Positions 34,163 to 43,572 of a stretch of DNA of 64,000 nt are shown in pieces (position 1 is the first letter of the stretch; every line of letters begins with the position of its first letter). The stretch is taken from assembly GCF_002742335.1 (NCBI RefSeq), contig NZ_MDGR01000007.1, forward strand, positions 3,910,501 to 3,974,500, given 5' to 3'. A program made the translations under genes and the position numbers. The notes under the pieces were generated by a model that was not told the origin of the DNA, did no database searches, and saw nothing but the letters and a program-made list of their open reading frames with translations. The DNA is from Reichenbachiella sp. 5M10 (GTDB lineage: Bacteria > Bacteroidota > Bacteroidia > Cytophagales > Cyclobacteriaceae).

Positions 34163-36346
34163 ATGGTTGTTAATCAGGAGGAACTGCTTCGTGAGCAACT
34201 GAAAGAGACTTTCGGATTCAGTAATTTCCGAGGGAATCAGGCAGAAATCATCAAAAACATCATGAGTGGCCGAAACACGTTTGTGTTGATGCCAACGGGT
34301 GCTGGCAAATCATTGTGCTACCAACTCCCTGCGATCATACAAGAGGGTACAGCGATAGTCATCTCTCCCCTCATTGCTCTGATGAAAAATCAGGTAGATC
34401 AGTTGAATGCTTTTGGGATCAATGCCCAGTTTTTGAATTCGACGCTCAACAAGACCGAAATCAAACGCGTCAAAAAAGAAACACTAGCTGGAGAAATCAA
34501 GCTCCTATATGTCGCTCCAGAATCTCTCACCAAAGAGGAAAATGTGGCGTTTTTGAGTCAAGCCAAAATATCCTTCGTAGCGATAGACGAAGCGCACTGC
34601 ATTTCAGAATGGGGACATGATTTCCGTCCAGAATATAGACGTATCAAATCCATCGTCGAACAGCTTGGTTCTATCCCCGTGATAGCACTCACTGCCACTG
34701 CGACACCAAAGGTCCAGCTTGACATCCAAAAAAACCTACAAATGGAGGATGCCGATGTTTTCAAATCCTCGTTTAACAGGCAAAACCTTTATTACGAGAT
34801 TCGCCCCAAAGTGGATGTCAAGAAGCAGCTCATACGCTTCGTCAAAGAACACAAAAACAAATCTGGTGTCATCTATTGCTTGAGTCGCAAAAAAGTAGAA
34901 GAAATCGCAGAGTTGCTGAAAGTCAATGACATCAATGCAGCACCCTATCATGCCGGTCTAGACGCCTCTGTCCGAATGAAAAATCAAGATGACTTCCTCA
35001 ACGAGGATGTCGACGTAATCGTAGCAACAATCGCTTTTGGGATGGGAATTGACAAGCCAGATGTCCGTTTCGTGATTCACTATGACACTCCCAAGTCACT
35101 AGAAGGTTATTACCAAGAAACAGGAAGGGCCGGCCGTGATGGACTAGAAGGTAAGTGCATCATGTTTTACAGCCTTGACGACATCATCAAACTAGAAAAA
35201 TTCAACAAAGACAAACCTGTCACCGAACGAGAAAACGCCAAATTGCTCTTGGAGGAAATGTCTTCTTATGCAGAATCATCCGTCTGCCGCCGACGACAAC
35301 TCCTACATTATTTTGGCGAAGAATATACGGACTCTGACTGTACAGACAAGGGGCTCTGTGACAACTGTTCGCATCCCAAAGAGCTTTTTGAAGGACAGGA
35401 ATTTATCAAACATGCGATTGACATTGCTCTCAAAACAGAAGAGCGCTTTGGTATCAAGCATATCGTAGATGTAGCCAGAGGTATCGAGAGCCAGTATGTC
35501 AAAAGCTATGATCACAACACTCTCGATGTATTTGGAGTGGGCAGCAGTGAGACAGAGGTGTTTTGGAGGTCAGTCGTAAGACAAACGCTCATCAATGAAT
35601 TTCTAGAAAAAGACATTGAAAACATAGGGGTACTCAAAGTCACTGCCAAGGGACATGATTTCTTAAACACTCCCTACTCCATCGAGCTATCCAAAGACCA
35701 TGACTACATGGTAGAAGAACTAGAAAGCAAAGAAGAGCCTGCAGGCAAGGCTCACGACGCTGAGCTTTTCGAATTGCTCAAAAACTTGCGAAAAAAAGTC
35801 GCCAAACAAAAAAACCTTCCGCCCTATGTCATCTTTCAGGACCCATCGCTAGAAGAAATGGCCACTACTTATCCTACCAGCAACGAAGATTTGGCCCAAA
35901 TCAACGGAGTAGGTATGGGTAAGGTGATGAAATTTGGAAAGCCATTCATAGATCTCATTTCCACGTATGTGAGCGACAATGACCTCACGACGGCCTCAGA
36001 TGTTGTCATCAAGTCAGCCGTCAACAAATCCAAAATCAAGATATTCTTGATCCAGCAAATTGACCGAAAAGTGGATTTGGAAGAAATAGCAGAAATCAAA
36101 AACATGTCCTTTGACAAAGTACTTGACGAGATCGAGCATATCTGCTTCTCAGGCACCAAATTGAACTTGGACTACTATATCGATTCGTTCATTGATGAAG
36201 ATCGTCAGGATGATCTTTTGGACTACTTCCTTACTGCTGACACTGATGATTTGGAGGTCGCCATGGATGAGCTCGAAGATGATGGGTACTCCGAAGATGA
36301 AGTGAGGTTGATGCGTATTAAGTTCATCTCCGAATATGCCAATTAA
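34163..36346 (+). CDS. recQ: ATP-dependent DNA helicase RecQ
   Basis: A 727-residue RecQ helicase. Walker A is P-T-G-A-G-K-S-L-C-Y-Q-L-P, the DEAH box is A-I-D-E-A-H-C-I-S-E-W-G-H-D-F-R-P, and motif VI is Y-Y-Q-E-T-G-R-A-G-R-D-G. The zinc-binding domain has C-R-R-R-Q-L and C-x-x-C (C-D-N-C), followed by a winged-helix RQC domain and an HRDC domain (about 525-600). An acidic C-terminal extension of about 100 residues (D/E-rich, repeated D-D-L-L-D-Y style helices) lengthens it beyond the E. coli enzyme (about 610). It unwinds forks and recombination intermediates. Confidence 0.97.
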   Translation: MVVNQEELLREQLKETFGFSNFRGNQAEIIKNIMSGRNTFVLMPTGAGKSLCYQLPAIIQEGTAIVISPLIALMKNQVDQLNAFGINAQFLNSTLNKTEIKRVKKETLAGEIKLLYVAPESLTKEENVAFLSQAKISFVAIDEAHCISEWGHDFRPEYRRIKSIVEQLGSIPVIALTATATPKVQLDIQKNLQMEDADVFKSSFNRQNLYYEIRPKVDVKKQLIRFVKEHKNKSGVIYCLSRKKVEEIAELLKVNDINAAPYHAGLDASVRMKNQDDFLNEDVDVIVATIAFGMGIDKPDVRFVIHYDTPKSLEGYYQETGRAGRDGLEGKCIMFYSLDDIIKLEKFNKDKPVTERENAKLLLEEMSSYAESSVCRRRQLLHYFGEEYTDSDCTDKGLCDNCSHPKELFEGQEFIKHAIDIALKTEERFGIKHIVDVARGIESQYVKSYDHNTLDVFGVGSSETEVFWRSVVRQTLINEFLEKDIENIGVLKVTAKGHDFLNTPYSIELSKDHDYMVEELESKEEPAGKAHDAELFELLKNLRKKVAKQKNLPPYVIFQDPSLEEMATTYPTSNEDLAQINGVGMGKVMKFGKPFIDLISTYVSDNDLTTASDVVIKSAVNKSKIKIFLIQQIDRKVDLEEIAEIKNMSFDKVLDEIEHICFSGTKLNLDYYIDSFIDEDRQDDLLDYFLTADTDDLEVAMDELEDDGYSEDEVRLMRIKFISEYAN

Positions 36347-36393
36347 ATCTTTGTAATAATCGGCACGTCTAGTCTCCGATAAGTTATTTCAAT

Positions 36394-36401
36394 TAATTTT
36401 G
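36394..36401 (+). promoter_or_regulatory. Candidate -7 element for purD
   Basis: TAATTTTG is an exact TAnnTTTG match 27 bases before the purD ATG. A clear -33 TTTG is not seen. Confidence 0.4.
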
Positions 36402-36428
36402 TGGCATTGATACAAAGAAACATAGAAT

Positions 36429-37712
36429 ATGAATGTACTTGTCATAGGAGCTGGAGGCAGAGAACACACACTAATCTGGAAGATCAAACAAAGTCCACTT
36501 TGTGGTCAAGTCTATGCTGCACCCGGCAATGCAGGCACACAAGATCTTGCCACCAACTTGCCATATGGCGTCAATGATTTTGAAAAAATAGGTCAAGCTG
36601 TACTAGAACACAACATTGAACTCGTAGTAGTTGGACCAGAAGAGCCACTCGTCAAGGGCATTCGAAACTATTTTGCCACTACCGAAGCTCTCCAAGACAT
36701 CCTCCTCGTAGGGCCTGACGAGACGGGCGCTCGATTGGAAGGCAGCAAAGACTTCTCCAAGGAGTTCATGCAGCGACATGGAGTCCCCACTGCGGGATCC
36801 AAAACCATCACAAAAGACAACATCGCAGAGGGAAAGGCATTCCTCAAAGAAGTAGAGGCACCTTATGTCCTCAAAGCCGATGGACTCGCCGCAGGCAAAG
36901 GCGTCATCATTACAGAAGACATCCAAGAAGCAGAAAACACACTCGATGAAATGCTCGCGGGCAAATTTGGCGAGGCAAGTAGCAAAGTCCTCATCGAAGA
37001 ATATCTTCACGGTATTGAACTGTCGGTTTTTGTACTGACCGATGGCAAAGACTATCTTATCCTACCCGAAGCAAAGGACTACAAGCGTATCGGCGAAGGC
37101 GATACTGGCCCTAATACAGGTGGAATGGGCGCTGTCTCTCCTGTACCTTTCGCAGATGCAGCTTTCATGAAAAATGTCGAAGAAAAAGTCATCAAACCTA
37201 CCGTCGAAGGCTTAGAAAAAGACAACATCGACTATGTCGGTTTCATCTTCATCGGACTGATGAATAAAGACGGTGAGCCTAATGTCATCGAATACAATGT
37301 ACGCATGGGTGACCCAGAAACAGAAGCTGTATTGCCACGCATCAAATCTGATCTGCTCCAGCACCTCATTGCCGCTGGGAAAAAAGAACTCAAAAACGAA
37401 AAAATCGAAATCGGTAACGAAACGGCTACCACAGTAGTCGCCGTATCTGCAGGATATCCGGGTTCGTACCCCAAGGGGCTACCAATCTCGGGAATCGACT
37501 CTGTGACCGAAGGCATCATATTCCATGCAGGGACTATACCAGAAGGAAATGCCATTTTGACCAATGGAGGACGAGTATTGACTTCTACTGCTCTAGGCAG
37601 CTCTATTCAAGACGCTCTCGACCTATCCTATGCTAACCTAAACAAGATCCAATGGGAAGGAATGAATTACAGAAAAGATATCGGTCAAGATCTCCTAAAA
37701 TACATTTCATAA
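36429..37712 (+). CDS. purD: Phosphoribosylamine-glycine ligase
   Basis: A 427-residue ATP-grasp enzyme for step two of purine synthesis (5-phosphoribosylamine + glycine to GAR). It begins V-L-V-I-G-A-G-G-R-E-H, has the ATP-grasp D-G-L-A-A-G-K-G-V loop, and carries the D-Y-K-R-I-G-E-G-D-T-G-P-N-T-G-G-M-G and V-R-M-G-D-P-E-T-E motifs. Full length. It is not linked to purM, which lies 16 kb downstream on the opposite strand. Confidence 0.97.
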   Translation: MNVLVIGAGGREHTLIWKIKQSPLCGQVYAAPGNAGTQDLATNLPYGVNDFEKIGQAVLEHNIELVVVGPEEPLVKGIRNYFATTEALQDILLVGPDETGARLEGSKDFSKEFMQRHGVPTAGSKTITKDNIAEGKAFLKEVEAPYVLKADGLAAGKGVIITEDIQEAENTLDEMLAGKFGEASSKVLIEEYLHGIELSVFVLTDGKDYLILPEAKDYKRIGEGDTGPNTGGMGAVSPVPFADAAFMKNVEEKVIKPTVEGLEKDNIDYVGFIFIGLMNKDGEPNVIEYNVRMGDPETEAVLPRIKSDLLQHLIAAGKKELKNEKIEIGNETATTVVAVSAGYPGSYPKGLPISGIDSVTEGIIFHAGTIPEGNAILTNGGRVLTSTALGSSIQDALDLSYANLNKIQWEGMNYRKDIGQDLLKYIS

Positions 37713-37792
37713 CTTCTCGTAGCATCAGTGATCGACCCTATCCATATCATCGTATTTCTTGATTATATTTAGGGCTTTCTAAAGAAATATAT

Positions 37793-39007
37793 ATGTCAGG
37801 ATGTAGTTCATGTGGAGTGCTCACTGCCGCTGACGGAAGCGTCAAAGGCTGTCAGAGCAATGGAGGGTGTAGTAGCGGTGGCTGCAACAAGATGAACGTA
37901 TTTGATTGGCTATCCAACATGGATATGCCGACCGTAGACCGCTTTGACATCTTAGAGATTCGGTTCAAAAATGGACGAAAGGAGTTTCATCGCAACAGCA
38001 ACGACTTGGACCTCTACCCAGGCGATGCAGTCGTTGTGGATGTGCCCAATGGGCATCACGTAGGATACGTGTCTCTCCAAGGCGAACTCGTACGGCTCCA
38101 GATGCAAAAGAAAAAAGTCAAAAACGATGACGACATTCGAAGCATCTACAGACTAGCTACCGAAAAGGATTTGGAAAAGTTTGAATCGGTAAAAAAACGT
38201 GAGAACCCCACTTTGTTTAGGACCCGAGAGATCATCAACAGTCTCAAACTCAACATGAAGTTGACAGACATTGAGTACCAAGCGGACAATTCAAAAGCAA
38301 CCTTTTATTACTCAGCAGACGAAAGGGTAGATTTTAGGGAATTGATCAAGCAACTCGCCTCTGAATTTAAGATTCGCGTGGAGATGCGCCAAATCAGTCT
38401 CCGGCAAGAGGCCAGCCGCCTAGGAGGAATTGGCTCATGCGGTCGTGAGCTATGTTGTTCGACTTGGCTATCTGAGTTCAAAAGTGTCTCGACCTCTGCC
38501 GCACGCTACCAAAACCTATCTCTCAACCCCAGCAAACTCTCTGGGCAATGTGGTCGCCTCAAGTGCTGCCTCAACTACGAACTTGACACCTATATGGATG
38601 CGCTCAAGGACATACCAAAAGTAGAAAAGGGACTCTTGACACAAAAAGGCGAAGCTAGGCTACAAAAAACTGACATCTTTCGCAAGATCATGTGGTTTGG
38701 GTATAAAAATGACAATGCATGGATCGCACTCGATACGGCTCGCGTGGTAGAAGTACAAAAAATGAATGCGCAAGGCAAAACCCCAGAGACTCTCATCGAA
38801 GACATCAAAGGGGGAGAGCGTGCTGAGTTTCAATCACTCAATAGTGATTTGGAGCAAATGGACAAAAAATACACGAAGAAGTCCAAGCCGAAAAATGCCA
38901 ACAGAAAAAGGCGAAACAAAAAAAGAAAGGGACCTAACAACCCTCAGCAGGCTCAAAACGAGAACAAGAAACCTAACCCTCAAAAAAAGAAACCCAATAA
39001 GTCATGA
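37793..39007 (+). CDS. ricT: PSP1-domain protein RicT
   Basis: A 404-residue protein with a Cys-rich N-terminus (about 9 Cys in the first 40 residues), a PSP1 domain (about residues 100-270) containing G-S-C-G-R-E-L-C-C-S-T-W-L and G-Q-C-G-R-L-K-C-C-L-N-Y-E, and a Lys/Asn-rich tail. These cysteines match the Fe-S ligands of RicT/YaaT, part of the RicAFT complex in Firmicutes. The N-terminal Cys-rich extension is Bacteroidota-specific. Its role here is not known. It overlaps gldH in ATGA, a linkage I recall as common in this phylum. Confidence 0.88.
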   Translation: MSGCSSCGVLTAADGSVKGCQSNGGCSSGGCNKMNVFDWLSNMDMPTVDRFDILEIRFKNGRKEFHRNSNDLDLYPGDAVVVDVPNGHHVGYVSLQGELVRLQMQKKKVKNDDDIRSIYRLATEKDLEKFESVKKRENPTLFRTREIINSLKLNMKLTDIEYQADNSKATFYYSADERVDFRELIKQLASEFKIRVEMRQISLRQEASRLGGIGSCGRELCCSTWLSEFKSVSTSAARYQNLSLNPSKLSGQCGRLKCCLNYELDTYMDALKDIPKVEKGLLTQKGEARLQKTDIFRKIMWFGYKNDNAWIALDTARVVEVQKMNAQGKTPETLIEDIKGGERAEFQSLNSDLEQMDKKYTKKSKPKNANRKRRNKKRKGPNNPQQAQNENKKPNPQKKKPNKS

Positions 39008-39483
39008 AAACTCGCCTTATATCTCTTGCCGTAGCTCTTGGCTGCCTACTCCTGTGGTCCTGTACTGATGATGTAGTCATCAACCAAAACCAAGATATCA
39101 GCCAAGGTATTTGGCACGTAGACTCCTTGGCCTCTTTTACTTTTGAGATCCCAGATTCGACCAACCAATACAACATCTCCTATCACGTTCGCAATGCAGT
39201 CAATTACCCGTTTTACAACCTGTATGTGACCTATTATCTCGAAGACTCAGCTGCCAACATTTTGGATTCAAAGCTTCAAGAACTTATTTTATTTGACAAA
39301 AAAAGTGGCCAACCACTTGGCGAAGGAATGGGAGATCTCTTCGACAATGAAATCCTAGTTTTCAAAAACAAAAAATTTGATTACAGCGGCACTTACACCT
39401 TCAAGATCAAGCAATTTATGAGAATGGAAGAACTCCCTGGCATCATGTCCTTCGGTCTCAAAGTGCAACAAACAGAACTGTAA
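39004..39483 (+). CDS. gldH: Gliding motility lipoprotein GldH
   Basis: A 159-residue lipoprotein with a signal segment ending L-L-W-S-C (Cys 20) and GldH family features: the W-x-x-D-S-L-A-S-F-T-F-E-I-P-D segment, N-A-V-N-Y-P-F-Y-N-L-Y-V, and a late F-x-x-x-Q-F-M-R-x-E-x-L-P-G-I segment. GldH is needed for gliding in Flavobacterium johnsoniae, and its loss is associated with motility and type IX secretion defects. The start codon lies within the ricT stop (ATGA). It converges on a helicase gene, with 5 bases between the stops. Confidence 0.92.
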   Translation: MKTRLISLAVALGCLLLWSCTDDVVINQNQDISQGIWHVDSLASFTFEIPDSTNQYNISYHVRNAVNYPFYNLYVTYYLEDSAANILDSKLQELILFDKKSGQPLGEGMGDLFDNEILVFKNKKFDYSGTYTFKIKQFMRMEELPGIMSFGLKVQQTEL

Positions 39484-39488
39484 CACGA

Positions 39489-42400
39489 CTACTCTTTGAT
39501 GTTTCGGGAGATGAGTCTATTGATTCGCTCTTTGACGTGCTGCGGGTCCATCCAGAGCTGCCTACTATATACTCTAGTAAACGGCCACTTCTTTTGGCGA
39601 AGTGTAAAGTCTCGGTAGACATGCGCATCTTTGACCGATACAGACTGATGATAATACATATCGTCAGTGATCACTGCTCCAGCATAATCCTCTCCTTCTT
39701 TGATTGTCAGATCAATGTCGGGAAACTCCTCGACAAGATCAATGTTCTCAAAATGCTCATAGCCCAATTTGGCAATTCGGCTTTTCAAATACCACTCCTG
39801 AGTATGCCCAGTGTCCGAAGAATCATACTTGATCAGCTTGCCCTCAGACACCTGATGTGCATATTCGAGATACTTTTTGAGAAGCTTCGGCCCCTCATTT
39901 TTACTATCTTCCACACGGAGCTGCTGCGGCAATATACTTGACACGAGATAGATTTTCTCACGCGAACGAGTCACCGCCACGTTGAGGCGATTTTCTCCCC
40001 CTTCGGCATTGAGACTACCAAACTGCATGTTTAGCTTGCCCGATGCATCTGGCGCATATACTGTCGAAAAGATGATCACATCCTTTTCATCCCCTTGAAT
40101 ATTTTCAATGTTTTTGACAATCAGTGTCTCTGGGATCAAGAAATTATGATCCATGGCATACTTCTCGAGGTACTCCATAATGTAGAGTTGTTGCCGTGCA
40201 TTGAAAGTCACTATTCCTATTTCCAAAGAAGGGCGCTCTTCCAATAGCCTCTTGACCAACCTCACGACATGTACCGCTTCGATATGATTATGATTCTTCT
40301 CCCACACCCCATCGACCTTCATATATTCGATGGCCACTTGGTGTTGATTGACCTCTTCAAAATCTGGCAGCATTTTTAGACGCTTGTCGTAGAAGTGCTC
40401 ATTAGAAAAACGGATAAGATCTACACTTTTGCTGCGATAGTGACCATTGAGCTGCACCTGCATGATGTGCTGTGACGCCAGATTCAGCAACGAATCATAA
40501 TCCAACTCTGGCAATTCCTCTTCGTTTTCTTCTTCCCAACGAATCTGGTAGAGATCATTGGGTTTGAGCTGCTTGTCATCTCCTGCGATCACCACTTGCT
40601 TGCCTCGATACATCGCTGGCAATCCTTTTTCCACAAAACACTGAGAAGCTTCGTCAAAAATCACAAGATCAAACATCTTTTCCATCGGAAAAATCGCGGA
40701 CACCGATTCGGGAGAAGCCAGCCAGCACGGCATCAAATCAAATATCTCCCTAGGAAAACTCGCAATCAACTTTCGCACAGGCCATATTCTTCGCTTCTTG
40801 GTCACCTGATGATACAAGTCTCGATACGTCACCATGTTATTGAGACGGTTGTATTCGGCATTTTTGTACACTCGCTCGCGTGCTTTGATCAGTAAGATTT
40901 CATTGCTGATTCGAAGTTTTTCTCGCACACACTCCTGCAATTCGGACTGCATATCCTCTAGCTTGTTGGAGCTGACAGCACGCAGTATCGGATACTTTAG
41001 TTCGATATGCTCTATCCATGCGAGTTTGAGTGAATTCAAAAACATACCCTCCCATTCGTCCTCCTCTACGTTCGAATCCTTGAGTTTCTCGATGATACTT
41101 TTTTCCTCCACAGACAGCGTATCGGTCAGCTTATCAAACTCACATAAGGAATCAAAATCCTTCTTGAGCGTTGACAACAAAAAGTCCGTTTCCATTTGCT
41201 TGGAAAAAATCTCCCGCATCTGAGGAATAGAGAAGTATTCCAACCAATTGCTGAGCTTATCTGCGATAGGCTCCAGTGCAGTCACTAGCTTTTTGAGCTT
41301 CGTCGTATATGTAATCTCATCATGGGTCTCGACGGAGATATAATCTCTCAACGGCCTGACGCCATTGAGCAAATCTCTCGCTTCGATCGCCTGCTTTTGA
41401 TAAAAAAACCAGTTCTGTACATTGATGCGGTCATAGACTTCTGGTAGCCGATTGAGCCCTTCTCTGCTTTTGAACTGGGACAGATTATGTTCGAGATTGA
41501 GACGATTGTCCACCATGGTCACCAATGTGGAAAAATCTTCCTTGTTGTTTTTGAGTTGGTTCGCTACCAACACCCGCGTGATGAATATTTTATCCTTGGA
41601 AAAAAACTTCCATAAAAACCACTTGAAGATATTCTCACGTGCACTGATCCCACGCTCTAACACCTCCTGGAATCTCCCCAACTCTGCGCTTTGCAGAGAC
41701 AATTCTGGGCCCTTTCCTTTAAAGAATTGCATCGTATTTTTCTCTACCTCGACCACTTCCTTCTTTGTGATCGGCCGATGACCTATTTTATGCAATTTCA
41801 AGACTCCATGGTAGACCAACTGCTCATTCAGCAACTCTGACAAGTGTGACAAGTCCTCCCGCTTATCGATAATCTCTACAGCATCTTCGAATTTCAATTT
41901 CTTTCCCACAGCCTTCTCTGTGACCGTCTCCAATACATGGATATAGCTATGCATCTCCTCCAGGTGCTTGGTAATCATGGACAAGTCCGACACAGTATAT
42001 GCTGCAAACGATAGCCGTTTGTACCACGCATAGCCTTCGTTGAGAAAATGGCTCGCATAGCGACTATAGGTTCTTATTTTTTTGACAAAATCATCGACAT
42101 CATCAAATTGAAAACGACGATACTCTTGATTGAGGGCAAAAAACCCTTCGTGTGGGTTGGATGTGAGGTAGAGCTCTTTGACCGAAAGCCCACATTCTGA
42201 CTCATCAAACAAGGCGTCCTTAAACTCCTCCAGCTCCTCCTCTAACTGATCAATGCGCCGACTCGTTTTGAGGAAGTTTCTCTCTATTTGCAGCGCATCC
42301 AGTGAGTTATTCATCCCACTGTAGTCATTGAGTCTATTGACTTGCCCCTCGAGTTGTTCGTAGATTGGCTTCCTGTCATTCTTAAAATCATGCAAGAGCC

Positions 42401-43514
42401 CGATGAAATCATTCAGCTGCTTTTCTTTCAACCGCTCAAACACCACATCCAATGCAGCACGCTTTTGGCTCACGACCAGTACGTTTTTGCCCCGAGCGAT
42501 GTAATCCGCCACGAGGTTACAAATCAATTGAGATTTACCAGTACCCGGAGGCCCTTGTACGACTGCAGAGTTTCCCTTTTTGATGGCTTTGATCGCGTTT
42601 TCTTGGTAAGCATCCATTTTGAAGGGAGTGAAAGTCTGGTCCTCCTTCACCCGTTTCAAAAACCGGTAGTAGGAAGAAGACCCTTTTTCTTCGTCCTCCT
42701 CATCCAGGTTCCTCTCCAAGAAAAAATCCTCCAGCGAGGCATATTTATCCTCCTCAAGGAGAGTCATGTAGTCTGGCACAAGATAGGAACCCGCCTGTGG
42801 GAAAATCCCTAAAACTGCCTCAGGAAACAACTTGAGCTCCCCCTCGTTTTCAGAGGACTCCATGTCTGTCTTTTTGTAGTGAGCGAAAGCTCTAAGTTCA
42901 TCCTTAAAATTGTCCTGATTGAAATTCACCTCCATGTTGTGCTTCTTGAGCAGCTCATAGAGATCCGTACGAAAACCAGTGCTCTCTCTGTCAAAATCAT
43001 CAAATACTCGCTCCAATAAGTTCTCGTCCAAAGGCAGTGTATTGTAAAAAGCATAAGCCAATACAAAAGATTTGTTGAGCGTGATATTCACATCCTTGCG
43101 AAACTGGAGATACCACTGCTGATCATCAGACTCTAGTGTCACAGGAAAAAACATCAACGGACACCGTACCAAAGTCCCATCGTTGAATTTTCCCTTGATG
43201 AAAGGCCACCCCACATACAAATCACGAACTCCCCTTTCCTCAAACAAGAGGTGATCGATACGTTTCATTTTTTTTAGACGTGTCGAGAGTTTGTTGCTGT
43301 CTTGGTCTCTACTATCCTGTATGCTACACAGCGGTATCTTGGTTTTTCGCGCCATCACCCCATCCATTATCTTAAAGGACGGCTCATTGAGTGCAAAGTC
43401 AAAATCATGGATATCAATGAATTGATCAGCCAGCAATTTGAGTAGCAACAGCGAACGATTGTTGCCTGACAGATTGGTCAATCGGCGTAGGTATGATTTT
43501 AGAATCTCTTGCAT
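39489..43514 (-). CDS. Superfamily 1 AAA helicase (DUF4011-type) with C-terminal nuclease-like domain
   Basis: A 1341-residue protein. The N-terminal L-R-R-L-T-N-L-S-G-N-N-R-S-L block resembles DUF4011. The helicase core has Walker A Q-G-P-P-G-T-G-K-S-Q (about residue 320), Walker B I-F-D-E-A-S-Q, G-D-D-K-Q-L-K-P, the H-Y-R-S motif IV, I-Q-G-D-E-K-D-V and V-A-V-T-R-S-R-E-K motif VI; about 500 residues of coiled-coil-rich insert separate the two halves. The last 110 residues match the shape of the MTES_1575/DUF559 endonuclease fold (D-I-D-L, Y-H-Q-S, L-R-Q-K-K-W, R-V-Y-S-R-Q-L-W), but the usual catalytic Glu position reads I-T-D-D. The role (repair, RNA or defence) is unknown. It is the last gene of a minus-strand run that begins with prfA. 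Confidence 0.85.
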   Translation of the reverse strand: MQEILKSYLRRLTNLSGNNRSLLLLKLLADQFIDIHDFDFALNEPSFKIMDGVMARKTKIPLCSIQDSRDQDSNKLSTRLKKMKRIDHLLFEERGVRDLYVGWPFIKGKFNDGTLVRCPLMFFPVTLESDDQQWYLQFRKDVNITLNKSFVLAYAFYNTLPLDENLLERVFDDFDRESTGFRTDLYELLKKHNMEVNFNQDNFKDELRAFAHYKKTDMESSENEGELKLFPEAVLGIFPQAGSYLVPDYMTLLEEDKYASLEDFFLERNLDEEDEEKGSSSYYRFLKRVKEDQTFTPFKMDAYQENAIKAIKKGNSAVVQGPPGTGKSQLICNLVADYIARGKNVLVVSQKRAALDVVFERLKEKQLNDFIGLLHDFKNDRKPIYEQLEGQVNRLNDYSGMNNSLDALQIERNFLKTSRRIDQLEEELEEFKDALFDESECGLSVKELYLTSNPHEGFFALNQEYRRFQFDDVDDFVKKIRTYSRYASHFLNEGYAWYKRLSFAAYTVSDLSMITKHLEEMHSYIHVLETVTEKAVGKKLKFEDAVEIIDKREDLSHLSELLNEQLVYHGVLKLHKIGHRPITKKEVVEVEKNTMQFFKGKGPELSLQSAELGRFQEVLERGISARENIFKWFLWKFFSKDKIFITRVLVANQLKNNKEDFSTLVTMVDNRLNLEHNLSQFKSREGLNRLPEVYDRINVQNWFFYQKQAIEARDLLNGVRPLRDYISVETHDEITYTTKLKKLVTALEPIADKLSNWLEYFSIPQMREIFSKQMETDFLLSTLKKDFDSLCEFDKLTDTLSVEEKSIIEKLKDSNVEEDEWEGMFLNSLKLAWIEHIELKYPILRAVSSNKLEDMQSELQECVREKLRISNEILLIKARERVYKNAEYNRLNNMVTYRDLYHQVTKKRRIWPVRKLIASFPREIFDLMPCWLASPESVSAIFPMEKMFDLVIFDEASQCFVEKGLPAMYRGKQVVIAGDDKQLKPNDLYQIRWEEENEEELPELDYDSLLNLASQHIMQVQLNGHYRSKSVDLIRFSNEHFYDKRLKMLPDFEEVNQHQVAIEYMKVDGVWEKNHNHIEAVHVVRLVKRLLEERPSLEIGIVTFNARQQLYIMEYLEKYAMDHNFLIPETLIVKNIENIQGDEKDVIIFSTVYAPDASGKLNMQFGSLNAEGGENRLNVAVTRSREKIYLVSSILPQQLRVEDSKNEGPKLLKKYLEYAHQVSEGKLIKYDSSDTGHTQEWYLKSRIAKLGYEHFENIDLVEEFPDIDLTIKEGEDYAGAVITDDMYYHQSVSVKDAHVYRDFTLRQKKWPFTRVYSRQLWMDPQHVKERINRLISRNIKE

Positions 43515-43572
43515 AAGTATTGTTGAGTTTCTAAAATAGTGAAGTGCTTTGACTTTCCATGCGAATCATACC

